A stretch of 64,000 nt of DNA, from NCBI RefSeq assembly GCF_030272615.1, contig NC_081409.1, positions 912,763,840 through 912,827,839 on the forward strand, given 5' to 3'. This stretch comes from Cryptomeria japonica (taxonomy: Eukaryota; Streptophyta; Pinopsida; Cupressales; Cupressaceae). A program made the translations under genes and the position numbers. The notes under the pieces were generated by a model that saw only the letters and a program-made list of their open reading frames with translations, was not told where the DNA came from and did not search any database. Of the stretch, positions 47,305 through 59,590 are shown one piece after another (the first letter of the stretch is position 1; every line of letters begins with the position of its first letter).

Positions 47305-50300
47305 AGGAACTAATAGGAATTGATAAGTGCAATGGGTTGCTGGTAAAAATGTTTAAAGCATCTACACACCTTTTCAGAATTTGAAGAGATAAGAAAATAC
47401 TTCAACTTTTTGAAATCACAAGGTTTTTTTAGAAAAATGTTTTTAAAAAAACAACTCTTTAAGAACTTGGCCTTAAATAATAACTCCTTTGAAACTTAAA
47501 TATAGACTTCACAAAATATTTGTGTTGATGAAACCACATTATCATCTTGCAAAGATTGACACATATCAAAGTGGCACAATGTAACATGTGGTTGAATCTC
47601 GAAAAGTGGAAACATAAAAGAAGACGTCAATGTTTTCATTCACATTGACATGTTAAGAGGCAGACTTATATCAAATTGACAATTAATAGAATAATGTTCA
47701 TTCCTTGAGGTTATTGCAATGTTCACGACCTTTTGGATTCATGGGTCTAGTACCATCTGTATACAAAAATTGGAAAAGGAATGATAGTGAAACAAAGGAA
47801 AATGTCATGTGTACTATGAATGAGCCTTGACCATTAGATGGAAAAAATCTAGCCATCTATTCAACTGTGTACTATGAATGAACCTTGACCATTAGATGGA
47901 AAAAATATCGCCATCTATTCAATTGTGAACATTAAACCATCATCTTAATTGCAATTTGCTGAATAGAATAACAACCATCTCATGTGAAAGCTATATAAAG
48001 TTAAAATAGAATAATAATTAAGGTTGATCAATTTGTCATGACAACTAGTTCAAATAGAAGTCACCTTATAACAATAGTAGTGATTCCACAAAACATCTCT
48101 TGTGCCTCTATCCATGGTATTCACTGCAGTTTTGGATTTGTGGGTTCAGTGTTATCTGTATACAAAATTTAGAAAAGGAATGCCATAAATTACATTGACT
48201 GTGTAAAGAATGACATTGAAACAAAGCAAAATGCAATATGTACCATGATTTGTAGTCATCTACTCCCATTGTGAACATCAACCCAACATCTTCCTTTACA
48301 ATGCAAGCATATTGAAATTTGTAGAATAGAATGATAACCATCTCATATGAAAGCTACATATAAACAGTTCAAATTTTTTTGGATAATAGCTAGTTAATTA
48401 ATAAGTATTTAGCTTCCAAGAGTATATATAACTCGGTTATATGCAACGCACTTAGCAAATTCTTGCAATTGACTAGATAAGCCTACCTCTATTCTTTCTA
48501 GTTTTACTTGTAGTTGTTGGTGTTTGAATTCCACATGGGCTATTGCACTTGTGCTAGCTGAGCAGAGAAAGATGATTGTAAGCTTGACACAAAAATAATT
48601 GTTTTGATATATCATATAACAACAATCTCTGCAGATGTAAGCTTGACTGCAAGCTTGACTGCAAGAGACTTTGAGTGTATATCTTGCAGGCCTCTTACAT
48701 TTGTGTGAGGTGAAAGAGAACCACTACCATTGACAAATGCAGAGTTGAGGGCATATTTATTTGCAGATTGCAGTACATTGGTACCCTTTCTCTTACTGGC
48801 AGTGCTTCTTGTGCATTTGTAGGCCGCCAAAGGGGTAATAGTTGTGCCCATGGCTAGAGTAGCACCTTGTAAAGTCATCCCTGAGGGAGGTGCTTATGGA
48901 GGTCTGTGCAGGCTATGCACTCGATGTTTTACAAGCTGAAGCAAAGGTATTGAAATTATTGTCTTATATCCATCCTCCTATCCATAGGATCAAGCCCTTA
49001 TAATAGGTGATGCCCTAATTTGGTACTTGGGATTTTGTGGCAGTTAATAATGGGTAAAGAGATTAGACCCGAGGGTATCAAATCAATGTTGTTGCATGCT
49101 GTATGCTATCAAAGCGCTTTGCAGAAAACATCTTAATAAAGACTTGCAAACACACTCTTACTAAGAAAGCCTTATAGAAATTGACCAGCACTGACACTCC
49201 AACTAATCTCTAGAATCGAACATCTCCAGCTAATCCTATAACCTGGGAATCGAGAATCGAAATTCGTGTGTTCTCCCTTGTTGGTATCTGGGAATGTATC
49301 TTCCAACCAATTGCAATGCCAATCAGAGACCAATCTTGAACCCATCTTGCAGACATGATAATTCAATTTTTCTATTGGAAAAGTTCCAAGAGCAAATATA
49401 ACTCGGGTATATGCAAGAGCAAATATAACTCGGGTTGATAGCTGAGCAGAGAAATAAAGATGATTGTGTTACAAGAAGTAATGAAAGAAATTCCATAAAT
49501 GAAAAAGAATATACAAGTTGTGAAAAATACCACCACCTGTAATGCCAAAATACTTTGCATGAGTAAATTAGATAAAAAGAATATACAAGTTGTGAAATAT
49601 ACTTTGCAAGAACCTGTGCTACTCCTTTGATAGGATACGGCTTCGTTGTAATAGATTCAAAATTAACCACTGCAGTGACAACAACTGGTGAGAGTTGAGA
49701 GCAGGCACCAATCTTGAACTCGTCCAGGAGAACCAGATCAGATCATACCACAGGGATTGAAGGTTTTATCAGTAATTTCCAACCTTGATTAGGCCGTATG
49801 CCTCTGTTTATGCCCAAAGTAATTTAGCAAAATTTGGTACACCAAGTTGCTTTAACTAATTTAGAACGTTCTGTGGCTAAAGAAAGAATCAGAAGAATCA
49901 TTACATACCTTCCAAAGGCCCTGCAAGGGACGAGCAGGAGTGGGATGGCAATTTACAACCTTAACAAAGGGTTCTCATTTTCTCCTCTGCTTTCTCACAG
50001 ATCAGTATCACAAGCATTGCCCAAACCAGAAAACAATCCAGACCCACCTTCAGTTCCACCGTCTGGATTGGATTGTATTGTTTTCTGGTTTGAGCGATGG
50101 TTGTGATACTGGGTCAGTGTTGTTTTCTGGTGTAGGCTATGGGAAGAATGATGGGAAACACAACTCTCAGTTCCACCGAATAGCTTAGTTGTGCATGCCC
50201 TGAGAGTTCGAATTCTTTGGATGTGAAGCAAAATAACTTTATATATTCGAACAACTCTGTATTTTTGCAATAATAAACTGGTTTTTTTTTGTATCAGACT

Positions 50301-51640
50301 GTTCTGCAATAAAGAAACAGGGTACTCTGCCTTTGTTTGCAGAATTCATCTAGGTGGGTACACCTCCAAACAATGCTAAATATTATATAAATAAGAATTT
50401 ATCATGGTAAATAGCTAAATGTATTTACATATATTTAATATGTAATATTAAAGTTAATTTAATATTTTATTTATAACTAATTTATTTATTTAATCTTTGA
50501 TTTAATATTCTTCTCCTTGATATATGACCAATTTTTTTATTGATACTTATAAAAACTTCATTGAACTTATTAAATATAATAATTAAAATAAAAGAATAAT
50601 ATTGAATTAAAAAAAAAGTATCATTAAATAAAAACATTATAAAACAGATAAAAGAAAAAGTGTACACGTATTAAATTATTTGAATATCTTCTAGCAATAT
50701 CTTGTTTGTTAAGCAACTTCAAACAAATTTCCAAGCTGGATTTTTTAACTTCAAACAAATTCTTAAACTAAATTTTTTAATGAATTCTTTTAGAGATTCC
50801 TTGGCTTCTCTTCTAAGTCTTTGGGCTCTAATTTCAACCATAAAAGGACAAAGGTTTGACTTGGGTGGATGAATGAATGACCAAAGGATGATGGAGGAGA
50901 AAAGATGTGACAATGACCAAAATCAAAAGTTTGCCTTGCAAAGGTCCTAAAATGAAATTCCAAATGATGATAGGATTAGGACTATGATAGATAGCCACAA
51001 ATCAAAAGTTCAAGCAAGATATGACTTCCTAGGAAATGACAAATTTTGAGGTAAGGTATCCTAACTCAAGAGACTATAATACTCATGTGTCATGTCTGTG
51101 CATATATATTTTAGTTTTTTTTACTTTAGGTAGGTGAGGAGAATTTGGATATCAAAATGATAGGGGTGGACCAAAGTGTCCAATAATTTGGTATACCAGA
51201 TTCAGAGTTGCATTAACTACTTTAGAACATTCTATGGATAAACAAAGAATCAGAAGAATCATTGCATACCTTCCAAAGGCCTTGCAAGGGACGAGCAGGA
51301 GTGGGATGCTAGGAGCGCAAATCAGGTTGCCATGTCCAAATTTATCCCCTCCCAAACCAACTTTGGTCACAAAGTATTGATAAATCTCAGCCTGTAATTG
51401 ATTAGGAAGGCTGTCACAGAAGTACCCATCATCCAACAATTCCCTAAATTTCTTCTTCGACAAATTCTAACAACTGCTACTTCTTCCCAATTGATAGTTC
51501 CTAGTCCAATTATGATCCACAACAATATGAAAATTCCCAACAAAGTTACCTTAACCAGCACCAAACTGTCTGTCACCTCCTCCTCCACCGCATCCCAATT
51601 CTCAAAAGGGTTCCTGATTCTTCTTGCTGCCACTCTTTTG
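47305..51640 (+). repeat. Large duplicated segment, copy B
   Basis: Partner of 26751-32930, same orientation. It starts at the same aggaactaataggaattg phrase. Compared with copy A it lacks 27.84-29.4 kb, with the short homology ttccaa at the deletion join near 48416, and has its own rearrangements, such as a repeated caaatataactcgggt phrase at 49394 and 49423. A second piece resembling 32340-32420 appears twice (49880-49930 and 51240-51300). The stretch 50340-51150 is AT-rich with no gene seen. Minus-strand frames at 51152-51633 share RIRNPFENW and ICRRR with copy A but make no recognisable protein. Confidence 0.75.
50003..50111. repeat. Hairpin with 41- and 51-nt arms
   Basis: The left arm 50003-50043 (cagtatcacaagcattgccc...) is the reverse complement of 50061-50111 (...ggttgtgatactg) with three mismatches and one 10-nt unpaired bulge. 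The arm sequence is related to the 76-bp tandem unit at 32666-32817, so the hairpin probably arose by an inverted duplication of that unit in copy B. Confidence 0.85.
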
Positions 51641-53039
51641 AGAATGGGTGTCTCGCACTTATTGGTTGAAATCTCAAATGAGCAGTTTAGTATGAATAAC
51701 TTTCATGTTATTGATCATCTTCAAAGAGAACTGAATAACCTTCGTGTGACTGAGAAAGTAGTTGATAACCTTCGTGTTATGCACTTAGCTGGAGAAGCAG
51801 TGATTTCGGTATAGCATCTGAGTTCAGAGAAGTCACTCCTCTTACTGATGTTAGGGAGACAGTTGATGTGTCTTGCCAGCATGAAGCGGTTTTGGTGTGA
51901 CATTCAATGTCGGTAAGATACACCAAGTAGTCGGTCGAAGTCACATTGTTTCTCTGATGAGTCCCATTTTGGTGTGACGTGTGCTTTGTCTAGGTGATAA
52001 GTGGTATATCGGTAGAACTTTTAGTTTTGTTTAGTCTCCCACAATAGTCAACCGAAGTTATGTTTCTACACCGACAAACCCGAGTTTGATATAGCTTTGG
52101 TGAAGACAAAGATTTTGGGGTAGCTTGGGGTTTCAGTAAATTGTCTCAAGGAGGAAATTGAAGGCTCATTTTGTGGCGATAAAGACTATATCAGTATGAC
52201 GGTGTTGGAGTCTTGCCAATACACTGTTATTTTCGGTGTGACTCAAGGGTTCGCTAAGACATTTCAACAAGAAAGTTGAAGCCGCATTCTATGCCAAATA
52301 GCCAATTTCCAATGTCGATAAGACATGAGGGTTGTCTGAGTGACAAAGATAATTTCGGTGAGACTATGAAATCCACTAAGAAAGTTTTAAGGCATTGTCA
52401 AGGTGAGGAACATTTGTCGATAACCTTTGAGACTTGGTGGGGAACACAATGGACTCATTTTGACTTTCCGAGTTGTCTTCTGACAATTGGTGGAAATTGG
52501 AACGACTCTGAGGAAGCAATAGCGACAATATGCGTGTTATTGACTATCTGGAAAGTTCGATAGTTGGGAATTGAAACAAGCTGATTTTCAATAGAGACAT
52601 ATAAAAACGTCTAGGAAATAATTGCAGGTGGTTGGATTGTGTGAGGATGATTTCTATCATTGTGTAAAGAGGATTGAATTAATTGATTGGTAATTCTATA
52701 AAAAGATGAATTGAAAAGCCAATTAAGATTGTAATCTTCTATACTGCTGCCTAAACATAGATCATATCAAAGGTCTGAAACTTGTATGTAATTCTTTTAC
52801 TATAATAAAAGGGATTACTTTGGTGTGTGGGTTTTTCGCCTGTAAGGGTTTTCCCACGTGAAATCTAGTGTACATCTCTCTGTGTTGTGTTTTTCATGTT
52901 GCTCTGCTTATCTTGTATTGTGTATCTTAGTTGTTATAATTCAAATTGAAACACTCATTTGCTTTACTTCCCTAAGAAATTGACATTAGGAAGGCGATTT
53001 TTGCACTCTACTTTCCTTACACACTCCACCACCCATTCT
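51641..53039 (+). mobile_element. Probable solo LTR or foldback-ended insertion interrupting copy B
   Basis: Homology to copy A stops near 51640 and resumes at 53030. Between them: ctataaaaag at 52696-52705 (TATA-like), aataaaa at about 52804, and gggtttttcgcctgtaaggg with ttttcccacgtg near 52830-52860, the typical R/U5 pattern of plant copia-type LTRs. The 10-bp agaatgggtg at 51641-51650 is inverted at 53030-53039 (cacccattct). Exact LTR ends and a target duplication were not resolved. Confidence 0.45.
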
Positions 53040-53110
53040 TGGATCCAACCCACCATCCAAAATGACCAATGGTGCAGACCCACCATTGGTCCCATGGCTA
53101 ATGCAAGAGC
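53030..53110 (+). repeat. Displaced right end of duplicated copy B
   Basis: cccattcttggatccaaccc and caccattggtcccatgg match 32625-32690 of copy A, continuing copy B after the 1.4-kb interruption. Confidence 0.7.
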
Positions 53111-53114
53111 ATCC

Positions 53115-53874
53115 CTGGTCGATGAGAAATCTTGCATCAACCAAAAATATTTCCTTTCTTGTTTAGATCTTTGTGCAGTTTCAATATTCTTACCAGGAGT
53201 TACATGTTCTTCGTGGCAAATCTTGTTTGTAGTTTCGTGGTGGTTTCATGTGGTTGATTCCACATTTCTAGTTCATTTGGGTTCTTCTCCGGTTAGTTGT
53301 CACTTCCGGTTGGATGTCCCTGGGTTCCTGGGACAGTTCTTGTGCTTATCGGTTGGTTTTTCCTTCATTACTGACATGATTCTTGGCGAGTGGATCCATC
53401 TTGGGTCTTGTCCAATGTTCTTTGGCGAGTGGTCAACCTTCCTGCTAAACCGCATCACTTGGTTGTTATTTTTCAGAAAGATTTCTTTTTCATTTTCCTG
53501 CATTGGTGAATGTAATCTTTTTAGGCCGACCCAGATATGTTTCAGTGGGTATAATATGATGTTATGTAATCTCTTGTAGGGGGCAGAGGAAGTAGAATTG
53601 AGAATAAGGATTGAGATTCGCATGTTGTGCTTTGGTTGACCTTTAGAGTCCCAGTTGGGTTGTTTCTGGCTTGAAGCCTGCATGTAATCGGTTAATTACC
53701 AGATGTTCTTTGATGATAATCTGATGATTACCGGATGATTGCCGAAAGTTCTATGGCTTGAATATGATCTGTTTATATGAATTTGTTATGTTATCTTGCT
53801 AATTGTGTTGTGTCTCTCTTGCTGCATAAATTGGTTGACTCTTTTGAGGGTTTTTACCAGTTATGGCTGCATCA
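53115..53874 (+). repeat. Right part of the LTR of a plus-strand gypsy element
   Basis: Lies directly upstream of a tRNA-Met primer site, so its right end at 53874 (gctgcatca) is the end of a 5' LTR. It contains repeated ttggcgagtgg phrases (53383 and 53422) and accgga/ccggtt motifs. The left end was not identified. Confidence 0.55.
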
Positions 53875-53876
53875 AT

Positions 53877-53888
53877 TGGTATCAGAGC
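53877..53888 (+). other. Primer-binding site for initiator tRNA-Met
   Basis: TGGTATCAGAGC follows the LTR-like end by 2 nt, the same geometry as at 17302. Confidence 0.9.
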
Positions 53889-54034
53889 TGGTTATGGATC
53901 AGCTGGTGGAAGAATAATTTGCAAGCATTGAGGCATTCCTTGAGGTGGACAGATCGCCGATTGGAGGCAGGCTACGTGGGTGTTCAATAGATCGCTAAGG
54001 GGAGGCAATTGAATCCAGTAGTCAGATTGTTGAG

Positions 54035-55361
54035 TTGAGGCAGTTCGTCAGAGTGGAAGAAGAGATGTTGTCGAGGAGAACAAACGCCCAGAGGGTAGAG
54101 CAGATGATGGAAGACTTCAAGAATGAAGTGAGGAATGAAATCCAAAATACTTTAGCCTGTTTGCTAAGAAACCCTGATTCTCTGGATGAATATGAGGAAG
54201 TCGGTGAAGATATTGAGGAAGCTGAAGGATTAGAAGATGAGAGAGAGGGAAGATTCCTAAGAGTAGTGGCGCAAACAAATAAAATACATAAATTTGAGGT
54301 TTCTAACTTTTTCAGAACACTGAACCTGGAGGATCTGATCGATTGGATCGAAGATTTGGAGGACTACTTTGAGTTTGAGGATGTTAAGGACCCACAGAGA
54401 GTCTAGTTGGCATAGACCAAGTTGAAAGGGTATGCTGCCTTGTGGTGGAAAGATTTGTAGAAAGACAGAGTGGAGAATGGTCAATTGAAGATCACTCGGT
54501 GGAGACAGATGGTTGCAAGGTTGAAGGCCAAGTTCATATCGGGAGACTATGAACAAATTATTCAAGAAGTTGCAGAACCTAAAATAGAGAAACATGATTG
54601 TGAAGGAATATACTGAGGAATTCTACAAGGTGGTAATCAAATATGGACATATAGAGATGGACAGAGAAAAGGTGGTGAGGTATATCAATGGACTTTCTTT
54701 TCACATTCAAGATGAGATGAGTATGTTGAAGAAGCTCACCAGTATGCTTTGAACGTTGAGGAGAAGATGAGAAGAAGACAACTGAATAAGGGAAAGGAGA
54801 AATTCAAGATGAATGATAGTATGAAGAAACTGGTTGAAAAAGAGGAGGCAAAACCTAAGTGGAGTAAAGAACCGGAACAAAAGACACCAAGGAAGGGTAG
54901 CAATAGTACTGGTAGAGAGTTCCTTGACAAATGCTTCAAGTGTGGAGAAACCAGACATAGATTCTATGAATGTAAGAAAGGAATGCTGATAAGTTGTGTG
55001 GCAAGTGAAGAACCGGATGGTACTGGATCAGATCGTGCACTAGAGCAAGGAGAATCCCTTATGTTCAGAAGAAAGGATACTGGATCTACTCAGAGGAGGA
55101 GTCTTTTCTGGACTGTATGCAAATCAAGTGGTAAGTGTTGCAAGCTCATTGTAGATAGTGGAAGTACTAATAATTTAGTATCTTAGGAGATGATTGAGAA
55201 GCTTGGGTTGAAGAGGCTTGAGCATCCTTGTCCTTATGAGGTAAGTTGGTTACAAGATGATCATAAGGTAGAGATAAAGGAGCATTGTTGGGCGAGTTTC
55301 AATATCGGGCCTTTCAGAGATGAAGTTTTATGTAATATTGTGTCAATGAATGTTTGTCATG
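54035..55361 (+). pseudogene. Ty3/gypsy gag and protease, truncated by a nested insertion
   Basis: Gag: an acidic helical N-terminus, then LEDLIDWIEDLEDYFEFE, then, after stops and a pair of roughly compensating frameshifts, YAALWWKDL, KEYTEEFYKVV and RYINGLSFHIQDEM. A zinc knuckle of CX2CX4HX4C form (CFKCGETRHRFYEC) lies near 54935. The protease active site is DSGSTNNLVS at about 55151-55185, followed by EKLGLKRLEHPCPYEVSWL and FRDEVLCNIV. The match stops at MNVCHV, exactly where the next element's LTR begins at 55362. Start 54035 is the first usable frame after the primer site, not a proven start. Stops at 54404, 55184 and elsewhere make it non-functional. RT, integrase and the 3' LTR are not in the window; they may lie beyond the nested element. 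Confidence 0.8.
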
Positions 55362-56330
55362 TGTCATGCCCAAACTTTTGGGCACAAACAGAATAATTTG
55401 TTTTTTTATAACTTAACCTAATAAAACTAAGTTTGCTAAAAAGATCTGAATAACAAGTTTAGTCATAACTATGTTTTGAACTAATCTAATAACTAAATCA
55501 ATTTGGCGAAAAAAAAAAATACTTTAAATTTAAAAGCGGGATGTTGTTTCTTCAAAAGAGTTATTATTATCTCTTCAATTAATAATTAATTAACTCATTT
55601 AAACAAAGGCTCAAAATTAAATTGATAGAGACATAATTAAATCTCCAATAGCCTTTTAATTGCTAAGAAATAAATTAATGAGACCTAACACTTAGATTAT
55701 TAAAACCTATAATGCAAAATCGACATTAATTAAAATGTGCCTAACAAACTCGATTAAAGGGCCATCATGACTTACAAACATCACTATAAATCCCTAAAGA
55801 TTAATCTCCAAAGAGTTTAAAATTTAAGGCATCATATTTAAATGTTTATACATACATATGAAATATGAACGTAAATTAATTAATCTAAGATTTGATATTA
55901 TTCATCCATATATATGAAGGATATAGGGTTTCTTTATTAAAACAAAACTAACACATATTATTAAGTTAAAGGGATGGGGAAAACCCTATTCAAAATTCGA
56001 ATGGGTATTTTCCCCCCCTTTTCCTTTTCTATTTCTTTTTTTTTTAAAGGAATCTAAAAGTCTCTATGCTAACCCTAACCCGAATTGGGTTACGGTTGCA
56101 TATATATCTTTGGTGAAGCAACCCTAATCTTATTCCCCCTTTTTTTTTAATCTTATTATTTTTTGTTAACAACATATTCTGCCCTAAGGCTGAAACCCAT
56201 GAATTTGTTGCAGGGCCGAAGAGAGAGGAGGCGGCGGCCATTTTCGGCGGCCGCTCCATACCATAGTGGCTGCGTAAAAGTTAGCACAGGGGAAAAGGGG
56301 TTGGCGGAAGGCCTAGCCTCCAGCAGTGGC

Positions 56331-56520
56331 GTCGGCACCACTACGGGTCTCGGCCCGCAGTGGCGGCCTCGGCCGCCCCTACGGGTCACGGACCGCAGCG
56401 ACACCGTGGCATCCCTATGGGACGCGGCTCGCAGTGGCACCCTCGGTCGTCCCTGCAGTTCGCGGCTCGTAGTGGTGCCGCGGTGCCCCTGTGCGGCTCA
56501 GCCCACAGAGGGACCGCGCC
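56331..56520. repeat. GC-rich degenerate minisatellite inside the LTR
   Basis: About five units of roughly 36-40 bp, each with a variant of ctacgggtc, then cgg(c/a)(c/t)cgcagtgg(c/t), then a gcaccctcgg-like join. Units drift but keep the pattern. The surrounding 56200-56570 is rich in CpG, unlike the AT-rich flanks. Long frames on both strands follow from the lack of AT-rich stops. Confidence 0.7.
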
Positions 56521-56648
56521 ACCCCGGGGTGCCCGCAGAAGCCTCGGCTCTAGGTATCTTCGGGGGTAGGGTTTGCCAAGGGCAAAAAAAATAATATCTT
56601 TATTAACCCCCCTTTTTTTTGGTAATATTTTCATTTATATTTTTTTTG

Positions 56649-56652
<4 letters not shown>

Positions 56653-56691
<39 letters not shown>
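56653..56691. repeat. (TA)n microsatellite
   Basis: About 39 bases of alternating A and T next to the GC-rich island. Confidence 0.95.
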
Positions 56692-56692
<1 letters not shown>

Positions 56693-59562
56693 CAAATCTA
56701 TGAGTTTTCTTTCTAAATAATCCCTTTGTACATGCAGAATTTAATAATTTCATTTACAACATGATATTAAGTGCAATATTCATTTCTAATAGGCTGATAT
56801 GTGAGTTTTATATTCTGCCTTTTTTTTTTTTTTGTTTAAAGCATTCTGTAAATTTTTATTTAAAATAAACACTAACAACAAGCTCCATTTTATTTCTTTC
56901 TCCTTTTTTTTTCTTTATCTAAATGCTAACTTTGGAATTAGATGGCTGTTTAATTTTAAATACATTTTATGCAGTAATTAAGTGACAGAATGAAATAAAC
57001 TAGATTTTATATTCTACAATAGATAAAATGACAGAATGTAATAAATTAAACCAGCAACTACAATACCCTAGAAAACATTTAAAATCAACTTAAAGATAGA
57101 TATATTAATCCTATTTAACTAAATTTGTATTTGTATTTACTCAAAAGGTCTATATGCATGCTTTTCCCATTTTCCATAATGTTATTTGCATGAGGAAATA
57201 AAAGAACTCTAAATTTCAAAAATAACATGAATGCAACAACTTTATTTTTTTGTAACTAAAGGACTTGATAAAACTCATACATTTCATTTTTTGCAAAAAA
57301 TAACTAAGTAGAATAATGCATTTCTTTAAGCATATTTTGAATACAATGTAGATAGCATTACAAACGGGTTTGAAAACCCTACTAGTCTCTCCTTTCCATT
57401 GAATGAGAACTTAAAATAAAATACATGCATTTCTTTGCTTTTGGAAAATAAATACAACATTTGGTTTTTCTTTACAAAGCTACAACATAGTTACATTTTT
57501 TTTTTCTAATCTTTTCTACAACTCAAGTAAAAACCAGCAACTAATTTCTTTCTTTTTCCTTCCCATCCCAAGAAACCTGCAAATAGAACAAAAGGCTTGA
57601 CCATGGAGTGCTCACCTCCCAGCCTAGGCTTACTAGAAGCCACCCCCGAGCTTGGAGAACCAAGCACTAGACGGGTTACACACATACAACCACAACAAGC
57701 AAAGAGGTAAACACACAACAAACAATTTTCCCAACCAAGGCTACACTTCACCACAACTTGTGATGATTTTTCCACAGGTGGAAGTGGACCAAATACCATT
57801 GGGGAGACTGCAAGCATGGAACATCTCAAGCCACCTCATGACAACCAAATACAACAAAATACATCCCCACATCCTTATGCCCCCCAAAGGCATATAAGCC
57901 ATATCTTCTCTCCTTACGACCCCCAAATGCATACACAAGGCTATGCAGCAAGGGTCACAAAGAACACCCTTGAGATCACTCTCCATAAAGGAGAGCCTCT
58001 CACCCAAGGCTGTCATACTTCTTCCACCCCAAGACTATCCTACTCTCCCAAGAGTAGAAGGCCTTGGACACTCCCAATACAAGAAAAGCATAAAAAGAAG
58101 CAAAGGGAAAAAAATTACATTTTCTTCCACAAGTAAAATACATATAAACAACTTTTTCCATACAAGCATTTCTTCAAACATACATATACCACATAAACAA
58201 AAAGAGAGTAAGAACCAACCTTAATCTGCCCAAAGGTTTTGATAGATTTAGTTGGGGATGAGCAGCCCAAATCCACACAATCTCTTCACCAACACTTGGC
58301 CAAAAATTCTATCCTACAACTATTCTTCAAAATTTGCATGATCTCCAACAATGGAGAGTGGGTGATTAACTCACTAAGTCCCCAATCCTTGCCTAAGAAG
58401 GTCTCTCTCACTCTTCCCAACCCCTTGGATAGAGTGAGAGTTCCCATTGGTTGGTCTTCCAACCTCTTACATGTTGCTAAAACTGGAAAGAGAAAAGGTA
58501 AGAGACGATGGGGAAGAGAGTCTAACACCAAAAGGGAAGGTTGTCTATCCTAGGAGGAACCTTCTAAGTTGAATTTTCGCTCACCTTGGAAAAACCACTT
58601 TTTGAGATGACTAAACAGTCACATGGGAGTAGTCACATGTTTAAAAATACCCCTAATCCATAGGTATACCCTTTGGACCTTTGGAAAAGCCCTAAAACTA
58701 ACCCTAGGAGTCCATTTGACCCCTTAGAAACCCAACTGAAGTTTACCTACGGGTCAAACCTGAGTTGACCACTCCCAAGACTCCCTACCCAAGGCAAATT
58801 TGGGACCACACTCAAATGTTTGAAATGGCTTTGGTAGAAACAAACTCCCTCCAAGAGACAAGTCAAAATCAATGACACTAATCAGCACGTGTCAAGTGAC
58901 ACAATAAAATACATTATAAAAATCACACATCGAATTTGTCTCTTGTTGGATTACACAAATTAATAAAACCAATTTAACACACATGCATCATTTACTTTCA
59001 CAAATAAAATATGATACAAATGGGGTGTTGTCTCTCCAAATAGACAACCCCTAGCATTACAAACTTACATAGGTCTAGGTTTGGTTCTCCATATTATTTC
59101 CATGGTCACATGGATAATTTTCCTGCACATCTCAATTAACACATTAGTAATTCCAAATAACCACAAATATATTATTAAACACATGAATTCTAATACACAT
59201 CAAACACTCATACAATTGACAGTAATAAATCAATATCTCATATATCCCAATTGATCCACATAAGCAATTATCATAATCTTCAAAATTGATCCATTCATAT
59301 TATAAGCATCCTAATTCTATCATCATAATGAAGTCCTACAAATCCAATAATGGCATACATCATCTCAAAGTAATTCTATTCTAGCATCATGAAAAGTTTC
59401 ATATCCATACTGCATAAAATGAAGCATCCATATACATCAATGTTATCCAAATCAGGGAATCATATAAGTTCTAAATCCGAAATGCATAAACATAAAGCAT
59501 CCATAATAGTCTCATCATGAAAATAATAGAAATGTCAGGATGAGTCGGGGTAGGGCCTCACA

Positions 59563-59576
59563 CCCTCCCCCTCTAG
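59563..59576 (-). other. Polypurine tract of the minus-strand gypsy element
   Basis: On the minus strand the sequence agagggggagggtg runs into the LTR start TGAGGCCC, as expected for the plus-strand priming site. Confidence 0.85.
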
Positions 59577-59590
59577 GCATGAACTTCCTC

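Larger units (their letters stand above)
55362..59562 (-). repeat. 3' LTR, about 4.2 kb
   Basis: On the minus strand it starts TGTGAGGCCCTACCCC at 59562, directly after the polypurine tract, and ends GGGCATGACA at 55362, where the interrupted protease frame of the host element stops. So the LTR has TGT...ACA ends and is about 4,201 bp, long for gypsy elements. It is AT-rich with one GC-rich island (56200-56570). Frames inside (for example 57506-57829 and 57943-58224) have no known domain. A second insertion hidden within this length cannot be excluded. Confidence 0.65.

Noticed and set aside
56163..56634. Overlapping 143-, 82- and 94-codon frames in the GC-rich island
   Set aside because: Frames are open on both strands because the repeat lacks AT-rich stop codons. 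They show no domain and follow the minisatellite period.
57506..58553. Several 80-107 codon frames inside the long LTR
   Set aside because: No recognisable domain, frames overlap on both strands, and the region is non-coding LTR by its position.
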